Positions 1 through 6,635 of a stretch of DNA of 17,911 bases are shown here, piece after piece. The stretch lies in NCBI GenBank assembly GCA_023266415.1, contig JAHFQG010000012.1, positions 1-17,911 of the forward strand, written 5' to 3'. Every line of letters starts with the position of its first letter. Within the stretch, counting starts at the first letter, position 1. The notes below the pieces were generated by a model. That model saw nothing but the letters and a program-made list of their open reading frames with translations, made no database searches and was not told the DNA's origin. This DNA is from Francisellaceae bacterium (lineage in GTDB: Bacteria > Pseudomonadota > Gammaproteobacteria > Berkiellales > Berkiellaceae). A program made the translations under genes and the position numbers.

Positions 1-1
1 A

Positions 2-973
2 GATCGCTTTCCCCAAGGGGCTATTTTGGATGAAATTCAAAGACAACCCAGTCTGCTGTCTTATATTCAAGGGATTGTAGATGAAAAGAAGCAATGCGGA
101 TTATTTATCTTAACAGGCAGTCATCAACTGATGCTTCATGCCTCCATAGCACAATCTTTAGCCGGAAGAACGGCTATTCTGAAATTAATGCCTTTGAGTT
201 TGGTAGAATCACAACTTCCTGAAGAATGTTCTATTGATACTTACCTCTATCAAGGGATGTATCCTAAACTTCATGCTGATCCAATGAATCCCACCAAATA
301 CTACCGAGATTATGTCCAAACCTACCTAGAAAAAGATGTCAGACAAATGGTGAATGTGAAAGATTTAGGGGCATTCCAAAGTTTTTTAAAATTATGTGCT
401 GGCAGGGTGGGACAGATTTTCAATGCCAGTAGTTTGGGAAATGACTTAGGGTTGTCGTATCATACCATCCAAAATTGGATTTCTATTTTAGAGGCTTCTT
501 TTGTGCTTTTTCGATTACAACCATATTTTGAAAACTTTGGGAAAAGAGTTATTAAGTCGTCTAAATTGTATTTTTGCGATACGGGGATTTTAACGTATCT
601 ATTGGGTATTACCTCAGTAGAGCAACTCCAGCGAGACCCCCTTCGAGGATATGTGTTTGAAAATTTTGTTATCTCAGAATTAAGAAAAACACAATTCAAT
701 AAAGGCATTGAGCCAGATTTTTACTATTATCGAGAAAATAATAATCAAGAAGTTGATTTGATATTAAAAAATGGCAGTTATTTAACTCCTGTTGAAATTA
801 AAGTTTCTAAAACCTTTCATTCGGATTTTTTAAAGGGACTCATTCATTTTCAGAATATAGCTAAAAACAGATGCCAAAATGGCTATTTGGTGTATACTGG
901 GATACAAGAGCAAAAAGTAAATGATTTTTTTGTTATAAATTTTATGAATTTGTCTAAGTTAATATCCGAATGA
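2..973 (+). CDS. AAA ATPase with DUF4143 C-terminal domain, 5' end outside the window
   Basis: The reading frame is open from the first bases, so the gene is truncated by the window edge. A TTG at 26 is not the real start, because the frame upstream already encodes the Walker B strand (AILDEIQ, codons from about 20). The Walker A half is missing. Visible family features are the sensor-like TGSHQ, a central helical DUF4143 region (YYRDYVQTYLEKDV, then a winged-helix-like stretch with GLSYHTIQNW and YFCDTGILTYLLGI), and a C-terminal PD-(D/E)XK-like core (QEVDLIL followed by PVEIKVSK). Family members are common, poorly understood ATPases of accessory regions, some suggested to behave like toxin-antitoxin or defence components. 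About 323 residues remain of a family usually near 380-430. Family assignment is firm; cellular role is unknown. Confidence 0.85.
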   Translation, partial: DRFPQGAILDEIQRQPSLLSYIQGIVDEKKQCGLFILTGSHQLMLHASIAQSLAGRTAILKLMPLSLVESQLPEECSIDTYLYQGMYPKLHADPMNPTKYYRDYVQTYLEKDVRQMVNVKDLGAFQSFLKLCAGRVGQIFNASSLGNDLGLSYHTIQNWISILEASFVLFRLQPYFENFGKRVIKSSKLYFCDTGILTYLLGITSVEQLQRDPLRGYVFENFVISELRKTQFNKGIEPDFYYYRENNNQEVDLILKNGSYLTPVEIKVSKTFHSDFLKGLIHFQNIAKNRCQNGYLVYTGIQEQKVNDFFVINFMNLSKLISE

Positions 974-1063
974 CGCTGCATTCATTGTGGTTGGGCCCAA
1001 TTGTTCCAGGTTCTTATTTTGATTGGGGTTGTCAAAAAAACCTTAAGTAGGGATCTGCCCACA

Positions 1064-1081
1064 GGTCCAGCATGCTGGACC
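1064..1081. repeat. Perfect 18-bp palindrome (hairpin), member of a small dispersed family
   Basis: GGTCCAGCATGCTGGACC is its own reverse complement and lies 39 bp past the stop of the minus-strand membrane gene and 91 bp past the stop of the plus-strand ATPase. No T-run follows directly on either strand, so it is not a textbook terminator. Related hairpins with changed but still paired stems lie at 9282-9303 and 10138-10157. The rest of 974-1119 holds no gene I can support. Confidence 0.55.
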
Positions 1082-1119
1082 CATAGACGGGGAGATACTA
1101 CGAGTAGCGCCATGAATAT

Positions 1120-1833
1120 TTAAAAGAAAATCATGGTTAATGGTCCAGCAATAGTCTCTCCTAAAATTATTGCACCAATAAAGCTCCCCCAAAGTTTTTT
1201 TCCAATAAGTCCTGACGATTCTTTAAGAGCGTGAAAATAGGTCGCTATTTCCCATATGACACATAAAGCCACAATAAAACCAAAAATGCTCTTCATCATA
1301 GATAGATCAAACTGCAATCCTTTTTCGATATCAACATCCATAAAACTTGGGTTAACCACTCGAACAATACTTAAGAAAATGGCCAAAATCAACAATGGAA
1401 AACGAGCTAAAGCAACTGTGCCAAAAAAATCTAACAATCGAAGGCGTTTTTGGTTGAAAATTTTAGCACAGATAATAAAAAGAACCGCTAGGATAAGCCA
1501 GCCAACTAGATTCTGATAAGCAAGCAAAAAGAAGTTGGGCTGTATTTTTGGGGCTTTAAAAACAGAAGCATTTAACACGCCCATTATCCCAATCGCATAG
1601 CATTTGGCGATTACTTCAAAGTAGCTTGTGCTAAAAATAACAAATAGTCCGATAACTAACGCATAAATCCCCGCTATTTTTTGAAATGGGTTGATCAGAA
1701 ACCAACAAACCTGGCCCAGGCGAGATGGCTTTTTATGAATGACAGACAATAATAGCTTGTGCTCATCTGCAGAAATTTTATTTTCTTTCAGCATATTTAG
1801 TAGTCGTTCTTGTTCTTTATTTGATTTCGTCAT
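1120..1833 (-). CDS. Multi-pass membrane protein of unknown function, partner of a DUF2089 regulator
   Basis: Predicted 237 aa. The ATG at 1833 is chosen over an upstream in-frame start at 1926 because a GAGG box lies 6 nt before it and the protein then begins MTKSNKEQERLLNMLKENKIS. This N-terminal soluble segment has a short helical SHOCT-like pattern (LLNMLKENKISADEHKLLL), followed by about five hydrophobic segments, roughly residues 55-75, 112-132, 143-165, 185-205 and 215-235. The layout resembles YIP1/Yip1-like integral membrane proteins, but I cannot assign it. The start overlaps the end of the DUF2089 gene by 17 bp, so the two are translationally linked and probably one operon. The protein may be the membrane target or regulator of the DUF2089 factor; that is inference. 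Confidence 0.7.
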   Translation of the reverse strand: MTKSNKEQERLLNMLKENKISADEHKLLLSVIHKKPSRLGQVCWFLINPFQKIAGIYALVIGLFVIFSTSYFEVIAKCYAIGIMGVLNASVFKAPKIQPNFFLLAYQNLVGWLILAVLFIICAKIFNQKRLRLLDFFGTVALARFPLLILAIFLSIVRVVNPSFMDVDIEKGLQFDLSMMKSIFGFIVALCVIWEIATYFHALKESSGLIGKKLWGSFIGAIILGETIAGPLTMIFF

Positions 1834-2203
1834 TTTTAACCTCATAATTTTGTAACATTTTGGCCGCATCTTTGATTGAAATTTTTCCTTCTTCAAGAAG
1901 TTGAAAAATTTCCATTTTTGACCCATCTCTCTGGATTTCTAAATTCTCTAACAGCTCAATCAAGGCATTGAGTCGATTCCTTAGGGTAGGATAGGAAACT
2001 TTTTGCTGGGCAGCCATATCCTTTAGGCTGCCTGAGCATTTCACAAAATCGAACACAAACCGAAGGTCCTCGTCCGACAGCTTTAATAAAGCAGGAATGT
2101 CAAACTTCCCTTCAAAGGTGGTATGGCAGTTAACGCACTTAATTTTGGAAACGTATAGTGCTGTGTTGGCACACGAAGGACAGTGCGTGATAATTTTCCC
2201 CAT
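1817..2203 (-). CDS. DUF2089-family zinc-ribbon/HTH regulator
   Basis: Predicted 128 aa. The ATG at 2203 has an AGGAG box 7 nt upstream; a TTG one codon earlier is less likely. The N-terminus is a zinc ribbon with two Cys pairs (HCPSC near residue 8-11, CVNCHTTFEG about 14 residues later). A helical middle (LLKLSDEDLRFVFDFVKCSGSLKDMAAQQKVSYPTLRNRLNALI) reads as a sigma-70 region 4-like/HTH segment, as is typical of DUF2089. The tail (MEIFQLLEEGKISIKDAAKMLQ) is a short SHOCT-like helical pair. DUF2089 proteins are thought to be DNA-binding regulators. The gene precedes and overlaps a membrane protein gene whose N-terminus repeats the tail pattern (LLxxxKIS). A promoter and possible operator lie upstream. 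Confidence 0.8.
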   Translation of the reverse strand: MGKIITHCPSCANTALYVSKIKCVNCHTTFEGKFDIPALLKLSDEDLRFVFDFVKCSGSLKDMAAQQKVSYPTLRNRLNALIELLENLEIQRDGSKMEIFQLLEEGKISIKDAAKMLQNYEVKNDEIK

Positions 2204-2254
2204 CAAACGGCTCCTTTTTTTGTATCTTCAGGTCAATGTACCTGTTCAGGCATA

Positions 2255-2282
2255 AATATAACATGATTTTAAATAATATCAA
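2255..2282 (-). promoter_or_regulatory. Sigma-70-like promoter for the DUF2089 operon
   Basis: On the minus strand TTGATA (2282-2277), a 16-bp spacer and TATATT (2260-2255) precede the DUF2089 start by about 50 bp. A small inverted repeat, CAGGT-N6-ACCTG (2230-2245), lies in the leader and could be an operator. The remainder of the 313-bp gap 2204-2516 is AT-rich, with no ORF I would call. Confidence 0.5.
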
Positions 2283-2455
2283 CAAAAACTTTAACTTTAT
2301 TAAAAAAAAGATTAAAAATGTTGATAATTATTTGTTCAACTAACCCGATTTCGCTCAGCTGATACATCGGCATGGAAGAAATGGGGCAGGGGAATGCTGA
2401 AAAAACACTTAAAAATCAATGTGTTACAGTTTTCGAGCAAAACATGCTTTAAAAT

Positions 2456-2502
2456 GGTGCAATTGGTGCAATTGTGCTATAGTTGGTGCAATTGGTGCAA
2501 TT
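2456..2502 (+). promoter_or_regulatory. Four GGTGCAATT boxes framing an extended -10 promoter
   Basis: The 9-mer GGTGCAATT occurs at 2456-2464, 2465-2473, 2485-2493 and 2494-2502, as two head-to-tail pairs separated by 11 bp. The gap contains TGCTATAGT (2475-2483), an extended -10 element, so one pair covers the -35 position and the other the likely start site. The second pair ends directly at the AGGAGAG ribosome-binding site (2503-2509) of the AlbA_2 gene. Occupation of the boxes should block initiation. The obvious candidate ligand is the downstream protein with its C-terminal winged helix, but that is inference. Confidence 0.6.
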
Positions 2503-2516
2503 AGGAGAGCTTTTGT

Positions 2517-3848
2517 ATGGGGCACATTTATCAGGCAAGGGAGTCCAAGGATTTAGAATTTAAAGCCAAACTACCTTCCTTTCACTCTTTAATTAAAACT
2601 TGTGTGGCTTTTTCCAATGGAATGGGAGGGAAAATTATTATTGGGGTGGATGATAAAACACACCAAGTCATAGGGGTAGATGAAGAAACCCGTAATCGAT
2701 TGTATGAGGAGTTTCCTAATAGTGTATATGATGCCACCAGCCCTAGTTTATTGGTTGAGATTTATGAGCAACATTTCAATGAGTTAGGTGTATTGATTAT
2801 AGAGGTGCCTCATAGTATCAAAAAACCCGTTTTTATTAAAAGTGATGGGATCCCAAAAGGGGTGTATTTGCGTGCAGGGTCTAGTACCCGTCATGCCAGT
2901 CAAGAGTATATCGAAGAGTTGATGCGTGAAAATAAACGTGTAAACTTTGACGAAGAAATGATTCAAGAAGAAAGCAATATTTTATCCGCCGAATTGATTA
3001 AAACAATCTTTGGGAGCATTGGTCCGGAACGTCTTGTCAGTGAAAAAGTATTGGTACCTTCGTTGGTTAGGTTTAAACAGTATGGTCCAACTGTTGCGGG
3101 TGTTTTGATTTTTTGTGAAAATCCACATCGATATGTTCCAGAAGCGTTGGTTCAATGTTCACGTTTTCGGGGAGTGGAGGGGCGAGATATCATGCAAAGT
3201 GAAGAGATAGTGGGTAATTTAGAAAAACAACTTGAAAATAGTTATCAATTGATAAAATCGTGGATCATGCGAGATTATCGATTGATTGGAACAAAGCTAA
3301 AGGGTTCAACCTTAATACCGGAAGTGGCTCTACGCGAAGCTATTGTAAATGCTTTACTTCATCGAAAATATTGGATCCCTGGATCAGTTAAAATAGCTTT
3401 GTATGATAACCGACTAGAAATTTTCAATCCGGGAAATTTTCCGGGCATGATTGATTTAAATAACTTAGGTGATGGCACAACTTATTTGAGAAATCCTACT
3501 CTTGTTAGGTTAGCCCGTCGATTTGGGATAATTGAAAAATTAGGCACTGGTATTCGACTTATTTTTGAAAGTTGCCAAAAATCAGGGCTTAAGAAACCGG
3601 ATTTTTTAGAGGGTCCAGATAGCGTTAAGGTGATTTTTTATTTTTTACCGGCAGAAAAAGAATTTGAAAATGAAGAAGATAAATTAATGGCTTTGTTTTT
3701 AATGAGAGAGATTGTGAAAATTAAGGATGTTTCCTCTTATTTGAAAGTTTCTCGGAATACAGCCACTCGAAAACTGACGAAACTGATTGAAAAAGGAAAG
3801 ATTATCAGAGAAGGAAAGGGGCCAAGCTGCCAATATCGACGCAATTAA
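2517..3848 (+). CDS. AlbA_2 (Schlafen-like) ATP-binding transcriptional regulator
   Basis: Predicted 443 aa, with AGGAGAG 7 nt before the ATG. Domain order: an N-terminal AlbA_2/Schlafen-type domain (about 9-135), recognised by ESKDLEFK at 9-16 and GGKIIIGVDD at 37-46. A middle GHKL/HATPase_c_4-like ATPase follows (REAIVNALLHRKY, then IFNPGNFPG and LGTGI). A C-terminal winged helix of about 60 residues has recognition-helix-like VSRNTATRKLTKLIEKGKI. This is the usual architecture of the family often annotated ATP-dependent DNA helicase RecG-like or putative transcriptional regulator. Such proteins are common in accessory and defence-rich regions, but their ligands are mostly unknown. The gene is monocistronic, ending 22 bp before a transposable-element copy. 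The four boxes over its promoter suggest autoregulation. Confidence 0.85.
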   Translation: MGHIYQARESKDLEFKAKLPSFHSLIKTCVAFSNGMGGKIIIGVDDKTHQVIGVDEETRNRLYEEFPNSVYDATSPSLLVEIYEQHFNELGVLIIEVPHSIKKPVFIKSDGIPKGVYLRAGSSTRHASQEYIEELMRENKRVNFDEEMIQEESNILSAELIKTIFGSIGPERLVSEKVLVPSLVRFKQYGPTVAGVLIFCENPHRYVPEALVQCSRFRGVEGRDIMQSEEIVGNLEKQLENSYQLIKSWIMRDYRLIGTKLKGSTLIPEVALREAIVNALLHRKYWIPGSVKIALYDNRLEIFNPGNFPGMIDLNNLGDGTTYLRNPTLVRLARRFGIIEKLGTGIRLIFESCQKSGLKKPDFLEGPDSVKVIFYFLPAEKEFENEEDKLMALFLMREIVKIKDVSSYLKVSRNTATRKLTKLIEKGKIIREGKGPSCQYRRN

Positions 3849-3870
3849 TGATACACCACTACAAGTATAC

Positions 3871-4094
3871 GGCCTTGTTGCATGAATCAAACATTCTAAA
3901 TGTCATGCCAGTGAAAACTGGCATCCAGTTGCCCGTAGTATATATTTTGTTAAGTCATCCCAAGCATAGCCCGTCATTCCGAGCGTAGCCCGTCATCCCG
4001 AGCGTAGCGAGGGATCTCCCTCTATGCCACTCTTAGGAGATCCCTCACAATGTTCGGGATGACGTGGAAACATGGCCATTTATGCAACAAGGCC
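3871..4094 (+). mobile_element. MITE copy 1 (224 bp) with 9-bp target-site duplication
   Basis: Ends are GGCCTTGTTGCAT and its inverse ATGCAACAAGGCC. The flanks carry the identical 9-mer CAAGTATAC at 3862-3870 and 4095-4103, which shows true insertion. Inside are a hairpin GTCATGCCAG-N6-CTGGCAT, three 19-bp units of the type CATCCCGAGCGTAGCCCGT, and a long stem formed by GAGGGATCTCC and GGAGATCCCTC. There is no transposase, so it is non-autonomous. The TIR sequence and 9-bp duplication resemble IS903-group (IS5 family) elements; that parentage is inferred. It fills most of the gap 3849-4130. Confidence 0.92.
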
Positions 4095-4130
4095 CAAGTA
4101 TACTATCTCCGCTCCATTTGGTTCTTTACA

Positions 4131-4916
4131 TTATGGCAGTCTGCTAATCACGTTATCTACAACAAATTGGTAAGATTCTTCAAAGCTCCAATTCAATTCT
4201 ATGGGTAATAATGAGCTCATGTCAGACTGGAAATCTGGGTGATTCTTCTTTAATGCCAAATTCTTTAAAAAATCTTCTCCTCGAATATGAGTGTTGTCGT
4301 TAGCACAATATTTTGAATAAATTTCAAAAACCCTGTTTAAGTCAATCAACTCTTGCTTGGTCACATACCATACATCAAATAAGTCTCGACCTTTTCGGCG
4401 CTGATATAGAGCGCGCAGCTTAGTTGCCATAAGCTCATCAATTTCATAAGTGATAATATCAGCAGAGCCATTAAACCATTCGGATTGCACATCAAATTTT
4501 TCTACGCGTAAAGGCAATACCTGAAAATGCTCAGTCGTGTTGATTTCAATTTTTAATTTGGTGGGCACTTTATTAATGGACTCATATTTATAAATCAACT
4601 TCGCACTACGCTCGGTAATTTTCCATTTTGGATCGCCCAACCATGGCTTTAACAATATTCTGATTGAATCAATTGTTTTTCCAATAGGCTCAGGCCTTTT
4701 CTGCACAAAGTCGATATCTTCACTGTACCTTGCTGGGGGCTTTAAGAATAATTTATTAAGTGCGGTACCTCCACGAAAGACAAGCGCATCTTTTATATAA
4801 GGTTCATTGTATAAATCAACTAAAGCTCTGCTGATCACTAAATCTTGCTCTATTTGCGGAAGTGTCCGCCATTTAACAGAGCTTTGCCATTGTTCAATAA
4901 AACTTTCGGGGATCAT
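4131..4916 (-). CDS. abiEii: AbiEii-family nucleotidyltransferase toxin
   Basis: Predicted 261 aa. Hallmarks of the AbiEii/MenT nucleotidyltransferase fold are all visible: the GGTALNK motif (49-55), the SEDIDF acidic pair (D67, D69), the downstream KLKIEIN strand, and the ELMATKLRALYQRRKGRDLFDVWY block supplying the K and RD residues of motifs III and IV. Known members act as type IV toxins that add nucleotides to tRNA or related targets and abort phage infection; the substrate here is not known. The start codon overlaps the stop of the antitoxin gene as ATGA (4913-4916), so the antitoxin is translated first. No key residue appears lost. Length is slightly under the usual 280-310. Confidence 0.9.
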   Translation of the reverse strand: MIPESFIEQWQSSVKWRTLPQIEQDLVISRALVDLYNEPYIKDALVFRGGTALNKLFLKPPARYSEDIDFVQKRPEPIGKTIDSIRILLKPWLGDPKWKITERSAKLIYKYESINKVPTKLKIEINTTEHFQVLPLRVEKFDVQSEWFNGSADIITYEIDELMATKLRALYQRRKGRDLFDVWYVTKQELIDLNRVFEIYSKYCANDNTHIRGEDFLKNLALKKNHPDFQSDMSSLLPIELNWSFEESYQFVVDNVISRLP

Positions 4917-5716
4917 AAATCACTCTCAAAGTCGGTATTTTCAATAATTTTCCATTTTCTACATCGCGGATAGCCTATCCTTGATATGCTAGACGTCAAT
5001 GGGGTATAGGATTTTACGTTAGATGATACATAGTCTGCGAGTACATCAAGAATAGTTCTCTTTATATCATCATCCATCACATCTACTTTCTCTATAATGT
5101 AACCTAGGCGTTGCAATTGATAGGATTCGCCTATCTTTTCAGCAAGCTCTATAACTGTATGAACATTCATACTTTCTATGAGCTCAGATAAGACAGTAGC
5201 GATGTTGTTCATACCACCTGCATGTTTTGGAAATTTCAACAAATCGATCGCTATCAATTCAGGTGTTGCAACTTTTAAATAACCAGTACTCACAACAAAA
5301 TCCTTAATAGGTAAAGCAGCTAAAGATTTTTTGTAGATCAGTTTTATATGGACCTGACCAAATTTTAATGAGTGCTTAATTCGTTTATTAGTGATTACCT
5401 GAAAAACCATGGGCTTTTGGTGTGAAGCACCATAAAATCCTGCTGCGCTGAGTAGCGCGACATAGTACTCCGCATCAAGGTGTTTCATCATAATGGGAAT
5501 TAATTCCTCAGCTGGAATAGAACCATATAATTTGTGTTCAGGAGGTACAATAACGTATAATCCGCTAATTGGACTAATAAGCTTTCCATCTCTTTTTAGC
5601 CGATACAAACCTGCTCTTGCAGCATCAGCAGAAAGGTTAAGAGCCTGTACGATCTCTTGAGAGGTGAAATATCTCTTTCCGCCGGATCGCAATTTTTCAA
5701 GATACTCAATAAACAT
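4913..5716 (-). CDS. abiEi: AbiEi-family antitoxin and autorepressor
   Basis: Predicted 267 aa. The N-terminal winged helix (FTSQEIVQALNLSADAARAGLYRLKRDGKLISPISGLYVIVPPE) is the AbiEi DNA-binding domain. The C-terminal part, with SIPAEELIPIMM, YYVALLSAAGFYGASHQKP, and the PELIAIDLLKFPKHAGGMNNIATVLSEL block, is the antitoxin domain. AbiEi proteins neutralise AbiEii and repress their own operon by binding inverted repeats. Such repeats are present here, one ending 4 bp before the ATG, so the AGGG ribosome-binding site lies inside it. First gene of a two-gene operon with abiEii. It is flanked on both outer sides by MITE copies 1 and 2. Confidence 0.9.
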   Translation of the reverse strand: MFIEYLEKLRSGGKRYFTSQEIVQALNLSADAARAGLYRLKRDGKLISPISGLYVIVPPEHKLYGSIPAEELIPIMMKHLDAEYYVALLSAAGFYGASHQKPMVFQVITNKRIKHSLKFGQVHIKLIYKKSLAALPIKDFVVSTGYLKVATPELIAIDLLKFPKHAGGMNNIATVLSELIESMNVHTVIELAEKIGESYQLQRLGYIIEKVDVMDDDIKRTILDVLADYVSSNVKSYTPLTSSISRIGYPRCRKWKIIENTDFESDL

Positions 5717-5719
5717 AAT

Positions 5720-5913
5720 ATGCCCTAAAAGTGATATATTTCGTCACATATAGGACATAGTATATCTTAAGATCCATCAAAGTCAAGCGCAATTGAGATT
5801 ACTATGTCCTAAAAGTGACGATTTTTGTCACTAATAGGACATGTCATTTCTTAAAGACCAAGAACAGTACTACCATGTTCTTAAAGTGTCATATTTCGTT
5901 ATTTTAAGAGCAT
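5720..5913 (-). promoter_or_regulatory. abiE promoter with three 39-bp operator-like inverted repeats
   Basis: The minus strand carries TTGACT (5786-5781), a 16-bp spacer and TATACT (5764-5759). Inverted repeat 1 (5720-5758) abuts the -10 on the gene side. Inverted repeat 2 (5804-5842) lies upstream of the -35, and inverted repeat 3 (5875-5913) lies further upstream. All three are 39 bp with the pattern ATGNCCTAAAAGTGA...TCAC...TAGGACAT, repeat 3 being more diverged; arm matches are about 12/15, 14/16 and, for the 15-bp arms 5871-5885 and 5903-5917, 14/15. Centres of 1 and 2 are 84 bp apart, close to eight helical turns. This fits AbiEi autoregulation. Confidence 0.8.
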
Positions 5914-5955
5914 GGTATCCTCGGTTTCTTCTAATAGTGATTTCGTCGATTCAAC

Positions 5956-6217
5956 GGCCTTGTTGCATGAATAGCCATGTTTCCACGTCATCCCGAACAT
6001 TGTGAGGGATCTCCTAAGAGTGGCATAGAGGGAGATCCCTCGCTACGCTCGGGATGACGGGCTACGCTCGGGATGACGGGCTACGCTCGGGATGACGGGC
6101 TACGCTCGGAATGACGGGCTACGCTTGGGATGACTTAACAAAATATATACTACGGGCAACTGGATGCCAGTTTTCACTGGCATGACATCCAGAATGCCTG
6201 ATTCATGCAACAAGGCC
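5956..6217 (-). mobile_element. MITE copy 2 (262 bp), inverted, no target duplication visible
   Basis: It has the same termini as copy 1 (17-bp match GGCCTTGTTGCATGAAT at both ends) in the opposite orientation. It is the longest copy, with five 19-bp units. Flanking 9-mers CGATTCAAC and AGATTAAGG do not match, so the insertion scar has been lost through mutation, deletion or recombination. Confidence 0.88.
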
Positions 6218-6243
6218 AGATTAAGGAAACAAATTCCTGTTTT

Positions 6244-6327
6244 TTAAAGTACCGTTATGCCACCATAAATGGCAAAAACTCCAAATCCTCCCAAAATTAA
6301 CACAGATGCTGTGCGTATATGATTTGG
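6244..6327 (-). pseudogene. Possible C-terminal gene remnant (hydrophobic tail)
   Basis: A 27-codon frame after a stop encodes a hydrophobic tail ending VFAIYGGITVL. A short frame at 15709-15747 on the same strand ends RVYALYGGIMTL, and the surrounding DNA is also similar (GTTATGCCACCATA against CATTATGCCACCATA). The two look like 3' ends of related lost genes, each now next to a MITE. Neither has a start signal. I do not recognise the parent family. The rest of 6218-6392 shows nothing else. Confidence 0.25.
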
Positions 6328-6392
6328 TCATTCCGCTTATGCCATAGGGTATGAGGTGAAAAGCAACGCCCCAGAACGCTACCCAGATAACT

Positions 6393-6482
6393 TGGCGGAG
6401 AGGGAGGGATTCGAACCCTCGATACGCTTTCGCGTATAACGGTTTTCGAGACCGGCCCGTTCAACCACTCTGGCACCTCTCC
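6393..6482 (-). tRNA. serU: tRNA-Ser (anticodon CGA), CCA encoded
   Basis: The minus strand reads from GGAGAGGTGCC at 6482 to CCTCTCCG plus CCA at 6393, giving a perfect 7-bp acceptor stem and a G discriminator base. The anticodon CGA is at 6448-6446 in the loop CTCGAAA, with A after the anticodon. A long variable arm (TATACGC-GAAA-GCGTA) marks a class II serine tRNA, and the T-arm GAGGGTTCGAATCCCTC pairs perfectly. The outermost anticodon-stem pair is C-U mismatched, which is tolerated. It decodes UCG. tRNA genes are common integration sites, but no att duplication is visible. Confidence 0.95.
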
Positions 6483-6635
6483 GGCAAACTAGTATAAGGG
6501 AAAGAGAGGATAGAAAGTAGTAGGCCAACCCCAGGCAACTTCTTTGCTCAAACTATGAGGTTGTTGTGCCTTGGGCTAATTGTTCCAGATCTTGACGATT
6601 TGGATCTGGGCGTATTTTTACTTTGGAAAATTGTG

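Noticed and set aside
3862..6217. abiE operon as cargo of a composite transposon made of two inverted MITEs
   Set aside because: Copy 1 has its own 9-bp duplication on both sides, and the outer flanks of the pair do not match, so the copies inserted independently.
5956..6217. CRISPR-like array because of regular short repeats
   Set aside because: The 19-bp units are contiguous with no spacers and belong to the MITE.
6393..6482. tRNA-Ser as an attachment site of an integrated element
   Set aside because: No second copy of the tRNA 3' end and no integrase gene in the window.
6585..6609. Hairpin CCAGATC-N11-GATCTGG as terminator of the ABC-F gene
   Set aside because: On the gene strand no U-tract follows; an AT-rich tract is on the other strand, where there is no upstream gene. 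The nearby TTGGGC...AATTGTTCCAG resembles 991-1009 but is too short to interpret. Nothing else is seen in 6483-6635.
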